From: Alphaproteobacteria bacterium UBA7371
Lineage (GTDB): Bacteria > Pseudomonadota > Alphaproteobacteria > UBA8317
Length of the DNA: 6,515 nucleotides
NCBI GenBank assembly: GCA_002469865.1
Contig: DKOD01000137.1
Location: 2,846 to 9,360 of the forward strand
Direction: 5' to 3'
Numbering within the stretch: position 1 is the stretch's first letter; every line of letters begins with the position of its first letter. The translations under genes were made by a program, and so were the position numbers. The notes beneath the pieces were generated by a model. That model saw only the letters and a program-made list of their open reading frames with translations, was not told the origin of the DNA and searched no databases. Shown here piece by piece: positions 1 through 6,294 of the stretch.

Positions 1-758
1 CGGTAAAGTGCCACACCACCCAAATGAAAGGCGCGGGAAAAACGCTGGCTGGGCACCACCTGAAAGACATCACCAGCTGCAATATATTTTTGTGCTTTCT
101 CCACCATCATTTCAAATTGTTCTTGGGACAAATTGCTGGTGATGGTGGGATCAGCTGGCTTAGGCGTGCCATGTTTCATGGCAGGAACAGGTTGTTCCAA
201 AATAGCCAGTGTTTTTTCAAGTTCTTTTGTGGCTTCATCGGCATGCAGCTCATCAATGAGCTGCACCAAGTGCAATTCATCACGCGCATGGTCCAAAATC
301 AGGATTTGTGTTGGCCGAACAAAACGCCCCAGGGGAATGTCATCTTTCGTGGGCGGCGAAAATTTAAGCTTTGGCTCCAGCAATGAGACGGCCTCAAAAG
401 ACATGGCGCCATAAATGCCAAGGGCCATCGGCGGTACATCCTTGGGGAGGGAAGAGGGGAGCTGGGCCCACAAATCACGAAGAGCCTCTAGGCCATCGGC
501 CGCACAAGGAAGACTTTGTCCGCTGCCATTGGTCAAGGTGACTTGATCTTCAGTTATCTCCAGCACCCTGTCAGGACAACGGGCCAATACGGAATAACGG
601 CCTTTATTGGCACCACCGACCACGGATTCAAAAAGAAACAAATCGCCTTGGTCTTCTTGAAAACGCAAAACTAGGCCCACAGGCGTATGAAGATCACCTG
701 GTAATATATTGTGGCGAACTGTTAAGCGCGGTTGGTCCTGAATATTGGTCATGGTCAT
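1..758 (-). CDS. trpE: Anthranilate synthase component I (N-terminal half, cut by window edge)
   Basis: Large subunit of anthranilate synthase, which converts chorismate to anthranilate in the first committed step of tryptophan synthesis, using ammonia delivered by the TrpG glutamine amidotransferase. Translating the minus strand from 758 gives 252 uninterrupted residues that run off the left edge; the usual length is about 500. Residues about 18-160 form the N-terminal regulatory domain, with the feedback-site segment LFES at 42-45 followed by GRYS at 53-56. The chorismate-binding domain begins near 210, with the diagnostic AGDVFQVVPSQRF at 228-240, which favours TrpE over PabB. The start at 758 overlaps the TGA of the upstream foldase gene (ATGA). 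An in-frame ATG at 752 is an alternative. No Shine-Dalgarno is evident, so translation probably depends on coupling. Oddities: LFES instead of the usual LLES, and YGAMSFEAV at 116-124 where most homologs have a G-Y-x-x-Y-D pattern. No leader peptide or attenuator is possible directly upstream, because that DNA is coding. Confidence 0.93.
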   Translation of the reverse strand, partial: MTMTNIQDQPRLTVRHNILPGDLHTPVGLVLRFQEDQGDLFLFESVVGGANKGRYSVLARCPDRVLEITEDQVTLTNGSGQSLPCAADGLEALRDLWAQLPSSLPKDVPPMALGIYGAMSFEAVSLLEPKLKFSPPTKDDIPLGRFVRPTQILILDHARDELHLVQLIDELHADEATKELEKTLAILEQPVPAMKHGTPKPADPTITSNLSQEQFEMMVEKAQKYIAAGDVFQVVPSQRFSRAFHLGGVALY

Positions 759-2539
759 TGGCTAAATCGGGAAAGGGCCTGCTCAAGATTGCCCACCAAA
801 ATTTGGGGGTTTTCACGTTTGACCAAGTCATCCAGCAGGTCATTTTGCCCTTCGCCGATTAATTCCGACGACACGGCCTCAACCAAGGCCTGGGAAGCTG
901 TGCTGTTGTCCTGTGTTAGCGATGTAATTTGCAACAACACCGCCTGATCATCACTGAGGCGGAATATTTGTGGTTCGGTTTGTGAAAGAAGCCGTGCCAC
1001 AAAACTGGCTGGGTACAGCTGGCTTAATTCCACACGGCTTTTGGTCTGTGGTTCGATCCCTGAAAAATCATCCAATGCATCTTTAACCGCTTGTTCGCGG
1101 GCTTCGCGTGTTTGCGCTGCACTGGCATCCTTTGCAACCTGTGCGCTGACCTCATCAAATGTTGCCGGGCGGGCATCGGTCACCGCCAATTTTGATACAA
1201 AAACCGGCACGAGATCATCGCGAACAAAACCCAAGGGTTCATCCCCCGGCAATTGACCCACAACCTGGTCAATAATGGATGCATCATCGGTTCCAAGGCC
1301 CTGGGCGAGGCCGTCTTGTTCTATGGTGCGGTCTTCAACAACTAAGCCGGGGATATTCTTGATCTCATCAAGTTTCGTGCCCGACGCCACAGCATCATCA
1401 ATATCGTTGAACATGTTCTCCAAACGCTCAGGCAAAGTGTTTTCCGACATTTGCGTGCGAATTTCATCAACAACATTGTCAAATTCGGGTGCGGCCGCTG
1501 GAATGATCCGTTCGATTTTAAAGATCAAACGCCCAAGGGCGGTGGAAACAGGCTCACTGATGCCGCCTTCCTCAAGGGAAAAAACAACATTTGCAACATC
1601 AAGCGGCAAACTATCCTGGGTTCTTGCATCCAATTTCAACCCAACAGCACCCTCCAACTGATCTATTGCCGTGTTGGCGCGAATTTGGCTCAAAACATCA
1701 TCAATATTCGCGTCAGCATTGATGCGATATTGCAAAATATCACGACGTTCCGGGGCTGCAAAAACTTGCTTTTGTTCTTCGAAGAAAGAACGCAACTCTT
1801 CTTCAGAAAAGTCGTCCCTCATTTGCTTGGTAAGGGCATCTTTATCAATGGTAAGCACCCGCAATCGGTGGGTTGCAGGCTGTTGGTAGCTATCTTGGTT
1901 GTCGTCAAAATATTTTTGTATTTGCTCGCGATTAACGGCCTGCACATCCACGCTGACCAATTTTTCCAAATAGGTTGCCTGTAGGTTGTTGTTGGCCCAG
2001 AGAAAATTGGCAATCGCTTGGCTTTGGCCGCCGGTGCGCAGCAAAAAATTGCTGTAGGCATCCTGCTTCAAACTAAAGCCTAGAACCTTTTGGGCCTCTT
2101 CTTCGTCAAAGCCATTGCTGCGCAAAGTGGCCACAAACAAATCCTGGGAAAATTTGCCGTTGGCATCTTGAAAATCAGGCATGTCCAAGATGGTTTTGGC
2201 AATAAGAGAAGCAGGCGCTGCAAAACCAGTCTCTTTGTAAAAATCTTCAAGCACTGCTTGGGCGGCAAGTTCCTGGGCAACACCTTGATCCAAACCGATC
2301 TGACGCGCTTCGGCGATGGAAATACCACGACCTTGCTGTCGCTCCAAACCGCGTCTTGTGCGCTCAAAGGCGCGAACATATTCGTTTTGGGTTACCCGGA
2401 TATTGTTGCCCTCAACCACATTGGAGCCACCGGTAACTGCGAAGTCTCCGATGCCCCAAATGGCAAAGGAAACCACAAGCAAAACAATTAAAACAGCGGC
2501 ATATTTGGAAGAAGCCCATTTGCGAAGACCGTGGAGCAT
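755..2539 (-). CDS. ppiD: PpiD/SurA-type membrane-anchored periplasmic foldase
   Basis: Predicted inner-membrane-anchored chaperone of the PpiD family, which sits near the SecYEG exit and assists folding of exported proteins. The 594-residue length is close to E. coli PpiD (about 620). After a short basic cytoplasmic segment (MLHGLRKWASSK) there is one hydrophobic helix at about 13-31, then a periplasmic SurA_N-like chaperone region at about 37-180, a helical linker, and a parvulin-like domain at about 258-345. That domain starts at FAAPERRDILQY and ends with SLEEGGISEPVSTALGRLIF. A long C-terminal helical/mixed region completes the protein. The parvulin domain lacks the GG-x-LG segment and the histidines of active parvulins, so catalysis is doubtful; the E. 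coli PpiD domain is also reported to be inactive. The start at 2539 fits the usual MLxxLRK N-terminus, with a weak GGGA ribosome site just upstream. The stop overlaps the trpE start. The family is clear; the symbol is by homology, and a generic SurA_N-domain name is an alternative. Confidence 0.85.
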   Translation of the reverse strand: MLHGLRKWASSKYAAVLIVLLVVSFAIWGIGDFAVTGGSNVVEGNNIRVTQNEYVRAFERTRRGLERQQGRGISIAEARQIGLDQGVAQELAAQAVLEDFYKETGFAAPASLIAKTILDMPDFQDANGKFSQDLFVATLRSNGFDEEEAQKVLGFSLKQDAYSNFLLRTGGQSQAIANFLWANNNLQATYLEKLVSVDVQAVNREQIQKYFDDNQDSYQQPATHRLRVLTIDKDALTKQMRDDFSEEELRSFFEEQKQVFAAPERRDILQYRINADANIDDVLSQIRANTAIDQLEGAVGLKLDARTQDSLPLDVANVVFSLEEGGISEPVSTALGRLIFKIERIIPAAAPEFDNVVDEIRTQMSENTLPERLENMFNDIDDAVASGTKLDEIKNIPGLVVEDRTIEQDGLAQGLGTDDASIIDQVVGQLPGDEPLGFVRDDLVPVFVSKLAVTDARPATFDEVSAQVAKDASAAQTREAREQAVKDALDDFSGIEPQTKSRVELSQLYPASFVARLLSQTEPQIFRLSDDQAVLLQITSLTQDNSTASQALVEAVSSELIGEGQNDLLDDLVKRENPQILVGNLEQALSRFSQ

Positions 2540-2561
2540 GGATATTTCCCATTAAGTGAAC

Positions 2562-2588
2562 ATCATATCGACAAGGCCTGTCTTGCCA
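2562..2588 (-). promoter_or_regulatory. Candidate promoter for ppiD-trpE
   Basis: Read on the minus strand, 2567-2562 is TATGAT, five of six matches to a sigma-70 -10 box. A poor -35 candidate, TGGCAA, lies at 2588-2583 with 15-base spacing. Transcription would begin about 15 bases before the ppiD start codon. The -35 is weak and the call rests mainly on the -10 match and on the need for a promoter in this divergent gap. Confidence 0.25.
2570..2582. promoter_or_regulatory. Imperfect palindrome in the divergent intergenic region
   Basis: GACAAGGCCTGTC reads almost the same on both strands: an AGGCCT core with GAC/GTC arms offset by one extra A on the left. It lies between the start codons of the two divergent genes and inside the minus-strand promoter candidate, where a repressor could act on both directions. 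It is short and may be chance. Confidence 0.2.
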
Positions 2589-2611
2589 CGATTGGGAGCA
2601 AAACGTAAATG
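2583..2611 (+). promoter_or_regulatory. Candidate promoter for tpiA
   Basis: TTGCCA at 2583-2588 matches the -35 consensus at five of six positions. It is followed after 17 bases by TAAATG at 2606-2611, a weak -10. The predicted transcript would start near 2617, giving a leader of about 20 bases that contains the strong ribosome site of tpiA. The position is sensible, but the -10 is poor. Confidence 0.3.
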
Positions 2612-2626
2612 TCTGCAATCACTCAT

Positions 2627-2633
2627 GGAGGGA
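2627..2633 (+). promoter_or_regulatory. Ribosome binding site of tpiA
   Basis: GGAGGGA lies 6 bases before the ATG at 2640. It decides the start: in-frame ATGs at 2556 and 2625 lie upstream of or at the edge of this site and would add residues not seen in the family. Confidence 0.75.
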
Positions 2634-2639
2634 TGGGGC

Positions 2640-3386
2640 ATGGTAAAAAAAATCGTTGCAGGAAATTGGAAGATGAATGGCTCCCCCCAGGACATTCAAT
2701 CCTTTGCCCATTATTCTCAGATTTTAACAAAGCCCGATCAGCTTGACGCCATCATTTGCCCACCTTTTCCGCTATTGGGTGAGGCGAAGCAGTCCTTTCA
2801 CGAACAACTTCTCATTGGTGCTCAGGATTGCCACGGGGAATTGGCTGGCGCCCATACCGGTGATGTGTCTGCCCAATTGCTGCAGCAAATGTGCTGCTCC
2901 TATGTCATCGTGGGCCATTCGGAGCGCCGCCAAGATCATGCAGAAACCGACGTGATGGTGGGGCGCAAAATATTGGCTGCCCAGGAATTAGGCATCACAC
3001 CTATCTTTTGTATTGGCGAGCAGATGGACCAGCGCCGTGCGGGGCGCTGGGGTGATGTTCTTGCCCAACAATTATCAATTTTGCGGGATGAAAAAATCGA
3101 TGCGGGCATGCTTGTGGTTGCTTATGAGCCTATTTGGGCCATCGGCAGCGGGGCCAGGGCGGAAAATAACGATATTGTTGAGGCACATGGTTTCATACGT
3201 GCCCAATTGGCCAGCCTGGCAAATAACGCCTCTAAAATTGCTATTTTGTATGGTGGCTCGGTCAAACCTGATAATGTGGTAGAATTGTCCCAACTTGCCG
3301 ATGTCGATGGTGCGTTGGTGGGTGGTGCGAGCCTTAAAGTTGAAGATTTTTCTCAGCTGGTTGAGGCATTTGGCGCCACGTTGTAA
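2640..3386 (+). CDS. tpiA: Triosephosphate isomerase
   Basis: Cytoplasmic TIM-barrel enzyme interconverting dihydroxyacetone phosphate and glyceraldehyde 3-phosphate in glycolysis and gluconeogenesis. The 248-residue product has the normal length of about 250. Catalytic residues are all in place: N9 and K11 in AGNWKMNG, electrophile H93 in VGHSERR, and general base E163 in AYEPIWAIG. Phosphate-binding loops are present at YGGSV (204-208) and GALVGGASL (224-232). The start at 2640 puts the GNWKMN motif at its usual distance from the N-terminus and has a strong ribosome site; the reading frame is open back to 2556 but that extension is unlikely to be translated. Oddity: the mobile loop 6 reads IGSGARAENN where most homologs have IGTGKxAT, so T, K and T are replaced by S, A and R. 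The gene is divergent from the foldase gene and probably starts the plus-strand cluster, with a possible partial terminator after it. Confidence 0.98.
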   Translation: MVKKIVAGNWKMNGSPQDIQSFAHYSQILTKPDQLDAIICPPFPLLGEAKQSFHEQLLIGAQDCHGELAGAHTGDVSAQLLQQMCCSYVIVGHSERRQDHAETDVMVGRKILAAQELGITPIFCIGEQMDQRRAGRWGDVLAQQLSILRDEKIDAGMLVVAYEPIWAIGSGARAENNDIVEAHGFIRAQLASLANNASKIAILYGGSVKPDNVVELSQLADVDGALVGGASLKVEDFSQLVEAFGATL

Positions 3387-3406
3387 GAACATGGCTGAAT
3401 ATCCTT

Positions 3407-3432
3407 GGCGGTTTTTAACCTGCCCGTTTTTT
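3407..3432 (+). terminator. Terminator-like hairpin between tpiA and secG
   Basis: GGCGGTT at 3407-3413 can pair with AACC (3417-3420) and GCC (3422-3424), leaving a three-base loop and one bulged T at 3421. The stem is followed by CG and a run of six T (3427-3432). The stem is short, so it may only reduce read-through from tpiA into secG. Confidence 0.45.
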
Positions 3433-3443
3433 ATTGGTGATCT

Positions 3444-3773
3444 ATGCAAGAAATTTTGACAATTGTGCACATTATCATTGTTGTGCTGCTCATTGGTGTG
3501 GTGCTTCTTCAGCGCTCCGAGGGGGGTGTTTTGGGCATTGGTGGTGGCCAAAATGCGTTCATGTCTGGCCGGTCTGCAGCCAATGCAATGACCCGCACCA
3601 CATCTATCTTGGCGGTGTTATTTGTTTGTTCAAGTCTTGGCCTGGCATTGATCGCTGGCACATTTAAAGATGGCACCATCGTGGATGAAATTGAAAAGCT
3701 TGAAGAATCATCTCAGCCCGTGGACCAAAAAGACATAACGCCTGGCGCGCCGGCGATTCCTTTAAACGATTAA
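3444..3773 (+). CDS. secG: Preprotein translocase subunit SecG
   Basis: Small inner-membrane subunit of the SecYEG protein-conducting channel, which aids SecA-driven export. The 109 residues are typical in length. A first membrane helix covers about 4-22, followed by the family hallmark VLLQRSEGGVLGIGGG at about 20-35, then a cytoplasmic loop with MSGRSAANAMTRTT, and a second membrane helix at about 54-71. The C-terminal 35 residues are acidic, low in complexity and rich in Pro, Ser and Asp, as is common in alphaproteobacterial SecG. The start at 3444 places the first helix at the N-terminus; only a weak GGTGA lies upstream. It is followed after 20 bases by pyrG. The placement after tpiA is the common bacterial tpiA-secG order. 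Confidence 0.96.
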   Translation: MQEILTIVHIIIVVLLIGVVLLQRSEGGVLGIGGGQNAFMSGRSAANAMTRTTSILAVLFVCSSLGLALIAGTFKDGTIVDEIEKLEESSQPVDQKDITPGAPAIPLND

Positions 3774-3777
3774 AATT

Positions 3778-3781
3778 GGAG
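3778..3781 (+). promoter_or_regulatory. Ribosome binding site candidate for pyrG
   Basis: GGAG lies 12 bases before the ATG at 3794, a rather long spacing. It sits inside the only upstream in-frame alternative start (TTG at 3776), which argues against that TTG being used. Coupling to secG translation may help initiation. Confidence 0.45.
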
Positions 3782-3793
3782 CCAAGCGCTGCC

Positions 3794-5431
3794 ATGAACA
3801 ACACGAAGACCAGATTTATCTTCGTAACCGGCGGTGTTGTTTCCTCGCTTGGCAAAGGCATCGCCTCTGCAGCTCTGGCAAGCTTGTTGCAGGCCCGCGG
3901 GTACAAGATACGTATCCGCAAACTTGATCCTTACCTAAATGTGGACCCCGGAACGATGTCGCCCTACCAGCATGGGGAAGTCTTTGTGACCGATGATGGC
4001 GCTGAAACTGATTTGGATCTCGGCCATTATGAACGCTTCACCGGGGTTGATGCACGCAAGAGTGACAATGTTACCGCGGGACGTATCTATCAAACAGTCC
4101 TACAAAAGGAGCGTCGCGGGGATTATCTGGGCGGCACGGTCCAAGTCATTCCCCATGTCACCAATGAAATCAAACATTTTGCCACGTCTGAATTGGAAGA
4201 CCTGGATTTCGTGATCTGCGAAATTGGCGGGACTGTTGGCGATATTGAGGGGCTGCCATTTTTTGAAGCCATCCGGCAATTAGGCCAGGAATTGGGCCGT
4301 GATCGGACCATGTTCATTCACCTCACATTATTGCCCTACATCACCGCGGCCGGGGAATTAAAAACAAAGCCCACGCAGCATTCGGTTAAAGAATTGCGGT
4401 CCATCGGCATTCAGCCAGATATGCTTGTTTGCCGCTCCGACCGACCAATGCCGGAAGATGAACGGCGTAAAATTGCGCTATTCTGCAATGTTCGCCCGGA
4501 AGCCGTGGTCAACGCCCTGGACGTGCAAACCATTTATGAGGTGCCACTTCGTTATCATGAGGCTGGCTTGGACCGGGAAGTGTTGGGGCATTTTCGGATG
4601 GGAGAGCGTGGACTGGAACTCTCGCGTTGGGAGCGCATTGTGCAATCCATCAAGGCGCCAGAGGGCTCTGTGAGGGTCGCTGTCGTTGGCAAATATACTG
4701 AGTTACCCGACGCCTATAAATCCTTGATAGAGGCCCTTCGTCATGGGGGTATTGCCAACAACGTTGATGTGGAAATTGTTTGGAAAGAAGCCGCTATTTT
4801 TGAAGCCGAGCATTCTTTGGTGGAATTGGAAGATGTGCATGCAATTCTTGTGCCAGGAGGCTTTGGTGAACGTGGCTCGGAGGGCAAAATAGCTGCAGCC
4901 AAATTCGCCCGGGAGCATGATGTTCCCTATTTCGGCATTTGCTTTGGCATGCAAATGGCCGTTGTCGAGGCAGCACGCAACCTTGCTGGTATCAAAGCCG
5001 CTAGTTCCACAGAATTTGGCCCTTGCGAAGAGCCAATTGTGGGGCTGATGACCGAATGGGTCCAAGGCAATGAGGTCCAGCAACGTGGAGAAGGGGATGA
5101 TGTTGGTGGCACCATGCGCCTTGGTGCTTATGATGCCATGTTAAATAAAGGCACCCATATTGCCGATATTTACGGACATGAAGCCATTCAAGAACGCCAC
5201 CGCCACCGTTATGAAGTAAATGCTGCTTATGCCGAGCGTCTTGAGGCTGCAGGACTCACCATTTCTGGTTGGTCGCCTGACGGGCGTTTGCCAGAAACAA
5301 TAGAATATGCGGACCATCCCTGGTTTATTGGTGTGCAATATCATCCGGAACTCAAATCCAGGCCTTTCGCACCCCATCCATTATTTTCATCCTTTATCGA
5401 AGCAGCATTGCGCCAGTCACGATTGGTCTAG
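3794..5431 (+). CDS. pyrG: CTP synthase (glutamine hydrolysing)
   Basis: Makes CTP from UTP, ATP and glutamine, the last step of pyrimidine nucleotide synthesis; cytoplasmic, with a tetrameric active form and filament formation in several bacteria. The 545 residues from ATG 3794 equal the E. coli length. The synthase domain (about 1-270) has FVTGGVVSSLGKG with ATP-binding K21, D75 in DLDLGHYERF and E143 in CEIGGTVGDIE as the metal ligands. The class I glutamine amidotransferase domain (about 295-540) has nucleophile C383 in FGICFGMQ and H517/E519 in QYHPEL, so the catalytic triad is complete. Oxyanion-type glycines occur in VPGGFGERG. The frame is open to a TTG at 3776, but that would add six residues that are not conserved. 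It lies 20 bases after secG and 9 before kdsA. It also supplies CTP used to activate Kdo as CMP-Kdo, which fits its neighbour. Confidence 0.98.
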   Translation: MNNTKTRFIFVTGGVVSSLGKGIASAALASLLQARGYKIRIRKLDPYLNVDPGTMSPYQHGEVFVTDDGAETDLDLGHYERFTGVDARKSDNVTAGRIYQTVLQKERRGDYLGGTVQVIPHVTNEIKHFATSELEDLDFVICEIGGTVGDIEGLPFFEAIRQLGQELGRDRTMFIHLTLLPYITAAGELKTKPTQHSVKELRSIGIQPDMLVCRSDRPMPEDERRKIALFCNVRPEAVVNALDVQTIYEVPLRYHEAGLDREVLGHFRMGERGLELSRWERIVQSIKAPEGSVRVAVVGKYTELPDAYKSLIEALRHGGIANNVDVEIVWKEAAIFEAEHSLVELEDVHAILVPGGFGERGSEGKIAAAKFAREHDVPYFGICFGMQMAVVEAARNLAGIKAASSTEFGPCEEPIVGLMTEWVQGNEVQQRGEGDDVGGTMRLGAYDAMLNKGTHIADIYGHEAIQERHRHRYEVNAAYAERLEAAGLTISGWSPDGRLPETIEYADHPWFIGVQYHPELKSRPFAPHPLFSSFIEAALRQSRLV

Positions 5432-5435
5432 GAGA
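5430..5435 (+). promoter_or_regulatory. Ribosome binding site of kdsA overlapping the pyrG stop
   Basis: AGGAGA overlaps the TAG stop of pyrG (5429-5431) and lies 5 bases before the kdsA ATG at 5441. A ribosome terminating on pyrG sits on this site, which suggests coupled translation. Confidence 0.7.
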
Positions 5436-5440
5436 CAAGC

Positions 5441-6283
5441 ATGAAAATTGGGAATATCTCCATTGGCAACGACAAGCCCTTAGCCGTCATGGCAGGCCCC
5501 TGCGCCATGGAAAGCTTAGACCATGCCTTATTCATGGCTGAACATTTAAAAAATCTTTCAGTAAAATTTAATATCCCTCTGATTTACAAATCAAGTTTTG
5601 ACAAAGCCAACAGAACTTCCGCCCACGCAGACCGCGGCATTGGCCTCGAGCATGCCATGACGATCTTTGACCGTATCAAAGCAGATTTTGAACTTCCCGT
5701 GATGACCGACATTCATCTTCCTGAGCAATGTGTGCAGGTTGCACCTCATATAGATGTCATCCAGATCCCAGCATTTCTTTGCCGCCAAACCGATCTGCTG
5801 GCAGCTGCCGCTGCCACTGATTGTGCCATCAACATCAAAAAGGGGCAGTTTTTGGCCCCATGGGATATGAAAAATGTTGTTGAAAAGGTGCGTGCTTTTG
5901 GTTCCAACCGTGTGATGGCTTGTGAGCGTGGTGCCAGCTTTGGTTACAACACATTGGTCACGGACTTTCGGGGCCTTTCAATCATGAAAGATGAATGTGC
6001 CTGCCCAGTGGTTTTTGATGCCACCCATTCGGTACAACAGCCCGGAGGACAGGGTTCCAAATCTGGTGGCCAGCGCCAATTTGCGCCATTGCTTGCCCGT
6101 GCCGCTGTATCCGTTGGCGTGGCCGCTGTGTTTATGGAAACCCATCAAGACCCAGATCAAGCGCCTTCTGACGGCCCCAACATGATTCCCCTGCACAGGC
6201 TTTCTGAGGTTCTGGAAGACCTTCAACAATTTGACCAATTGGCCAAATCCAAACCCATACCTGATCTTCTGCAAAATTTGTAA
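5441..6283 (+). CDS. kdsA: 3-deoxy-D-manno-octulosonate 8-phosphate synthase, metal-dependent type
   Basis: Condenses phosphoenolpyruvate with arabinose 5-phosphate to give Kdo 8-phosphate, the precursor of the Kdo sugar that joins lipid A to the LPS core; cytoplasmic TIM barrel. The 280 residues match the family (E. coli 284). Substrate-binding motifs are YKSSFDKANRTS (49-60), the INIKKGQF segment (130-137), RGASFGYNTLVTDFRG (163-178) and KSGGQR (207-212). C21 in AGPCAMES, H196 in DATHSV, E233 in METH and D244 in SDGP are spaced as the four metal ligands of Aquifex KdsA (C11, H185, E222, D233). E. coli-type enzymes carry Asn in place of this Cys, so this is predicted to be the metal-dependent class. 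A strong ribosome site overlaps the end of pyrG, and eno follows after 11 bases. Enolase supplies its phosphoenolpyruvate. A DAHP synthase is excluded by the KANRTS and DATHSVQQPG motifs. Confidence 0.97.
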   Translation: MKIGNISIGNDKPLAVMAGPCAMESLDHALFMAEHLKNLSVKFNIPLIYKSSFDKANRTSAHADRGIGLEHAMTIFDRIKADFELPVMTDIHLPEQCVQVAPHIDVIQIPAFLCRQTDLLAAAAATDCAINIKKGQFLAPWDMKNVVEKVRAFGSNRVMACERGASFGYNTLVTDFRGLSIMKDECACPVVFDATHSVQQPGGQGSKSGGQRQFAPLLARAAVSVGVAAVFMETHQDPDQAPSDGPNMIPLHRLSEVLEDLQQFDQLAKSKPIPDLLQNL

Positions 6284-6287
6284 AGGA
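6282..6287 (+). promoter_or_regulatory. Ribosome binding site of eno overlapping the kdsA stop
   Basis: AAAGGA overlaps the kdsA TAA (6281-6283) and lies 7 bases before the ATG at 6295, which supports that start and close coupling with kdsA. Confidence 0.65.
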
Positions 6288-6294
6288 CATTCAA

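Noticed and set aside
24..414. Open frames on the plus strand in the first 400 bases
   Set aside because: They are antisense to trpE, whose minus-strand translation matches a conserved family; the plus-strand products have no recognisable domain.
1451..1984. 177-residue plus-strand open frame inside the foldase gene
   Set aside because: It is a shadow of the 594-codon minus-strand gene; its product shows no recognisable motif and it lacks a clear ribosome site.
2556..2639. Upstream extension of tpiA (28 extra codons)
   Set aside because: The strong ribosome site at 2627-2633 and the position of GNWKMN near the N-terminus both favour ATG 2640; the extension covers the promoter region.
3075..3551. 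158-residue minus-strand open frame across the tpiA end and secG start
   Set aside because: It is antisense to two clearly conserved genes, and its sequence is low in recognisable features.
3776..3793. TTG start six codons upstream of the pyrG ATG
   Set aside because: It overlaps the likely ribosome site, adds non-conserved residues, and the ATG at 3794 gives the standard 545-residue length.
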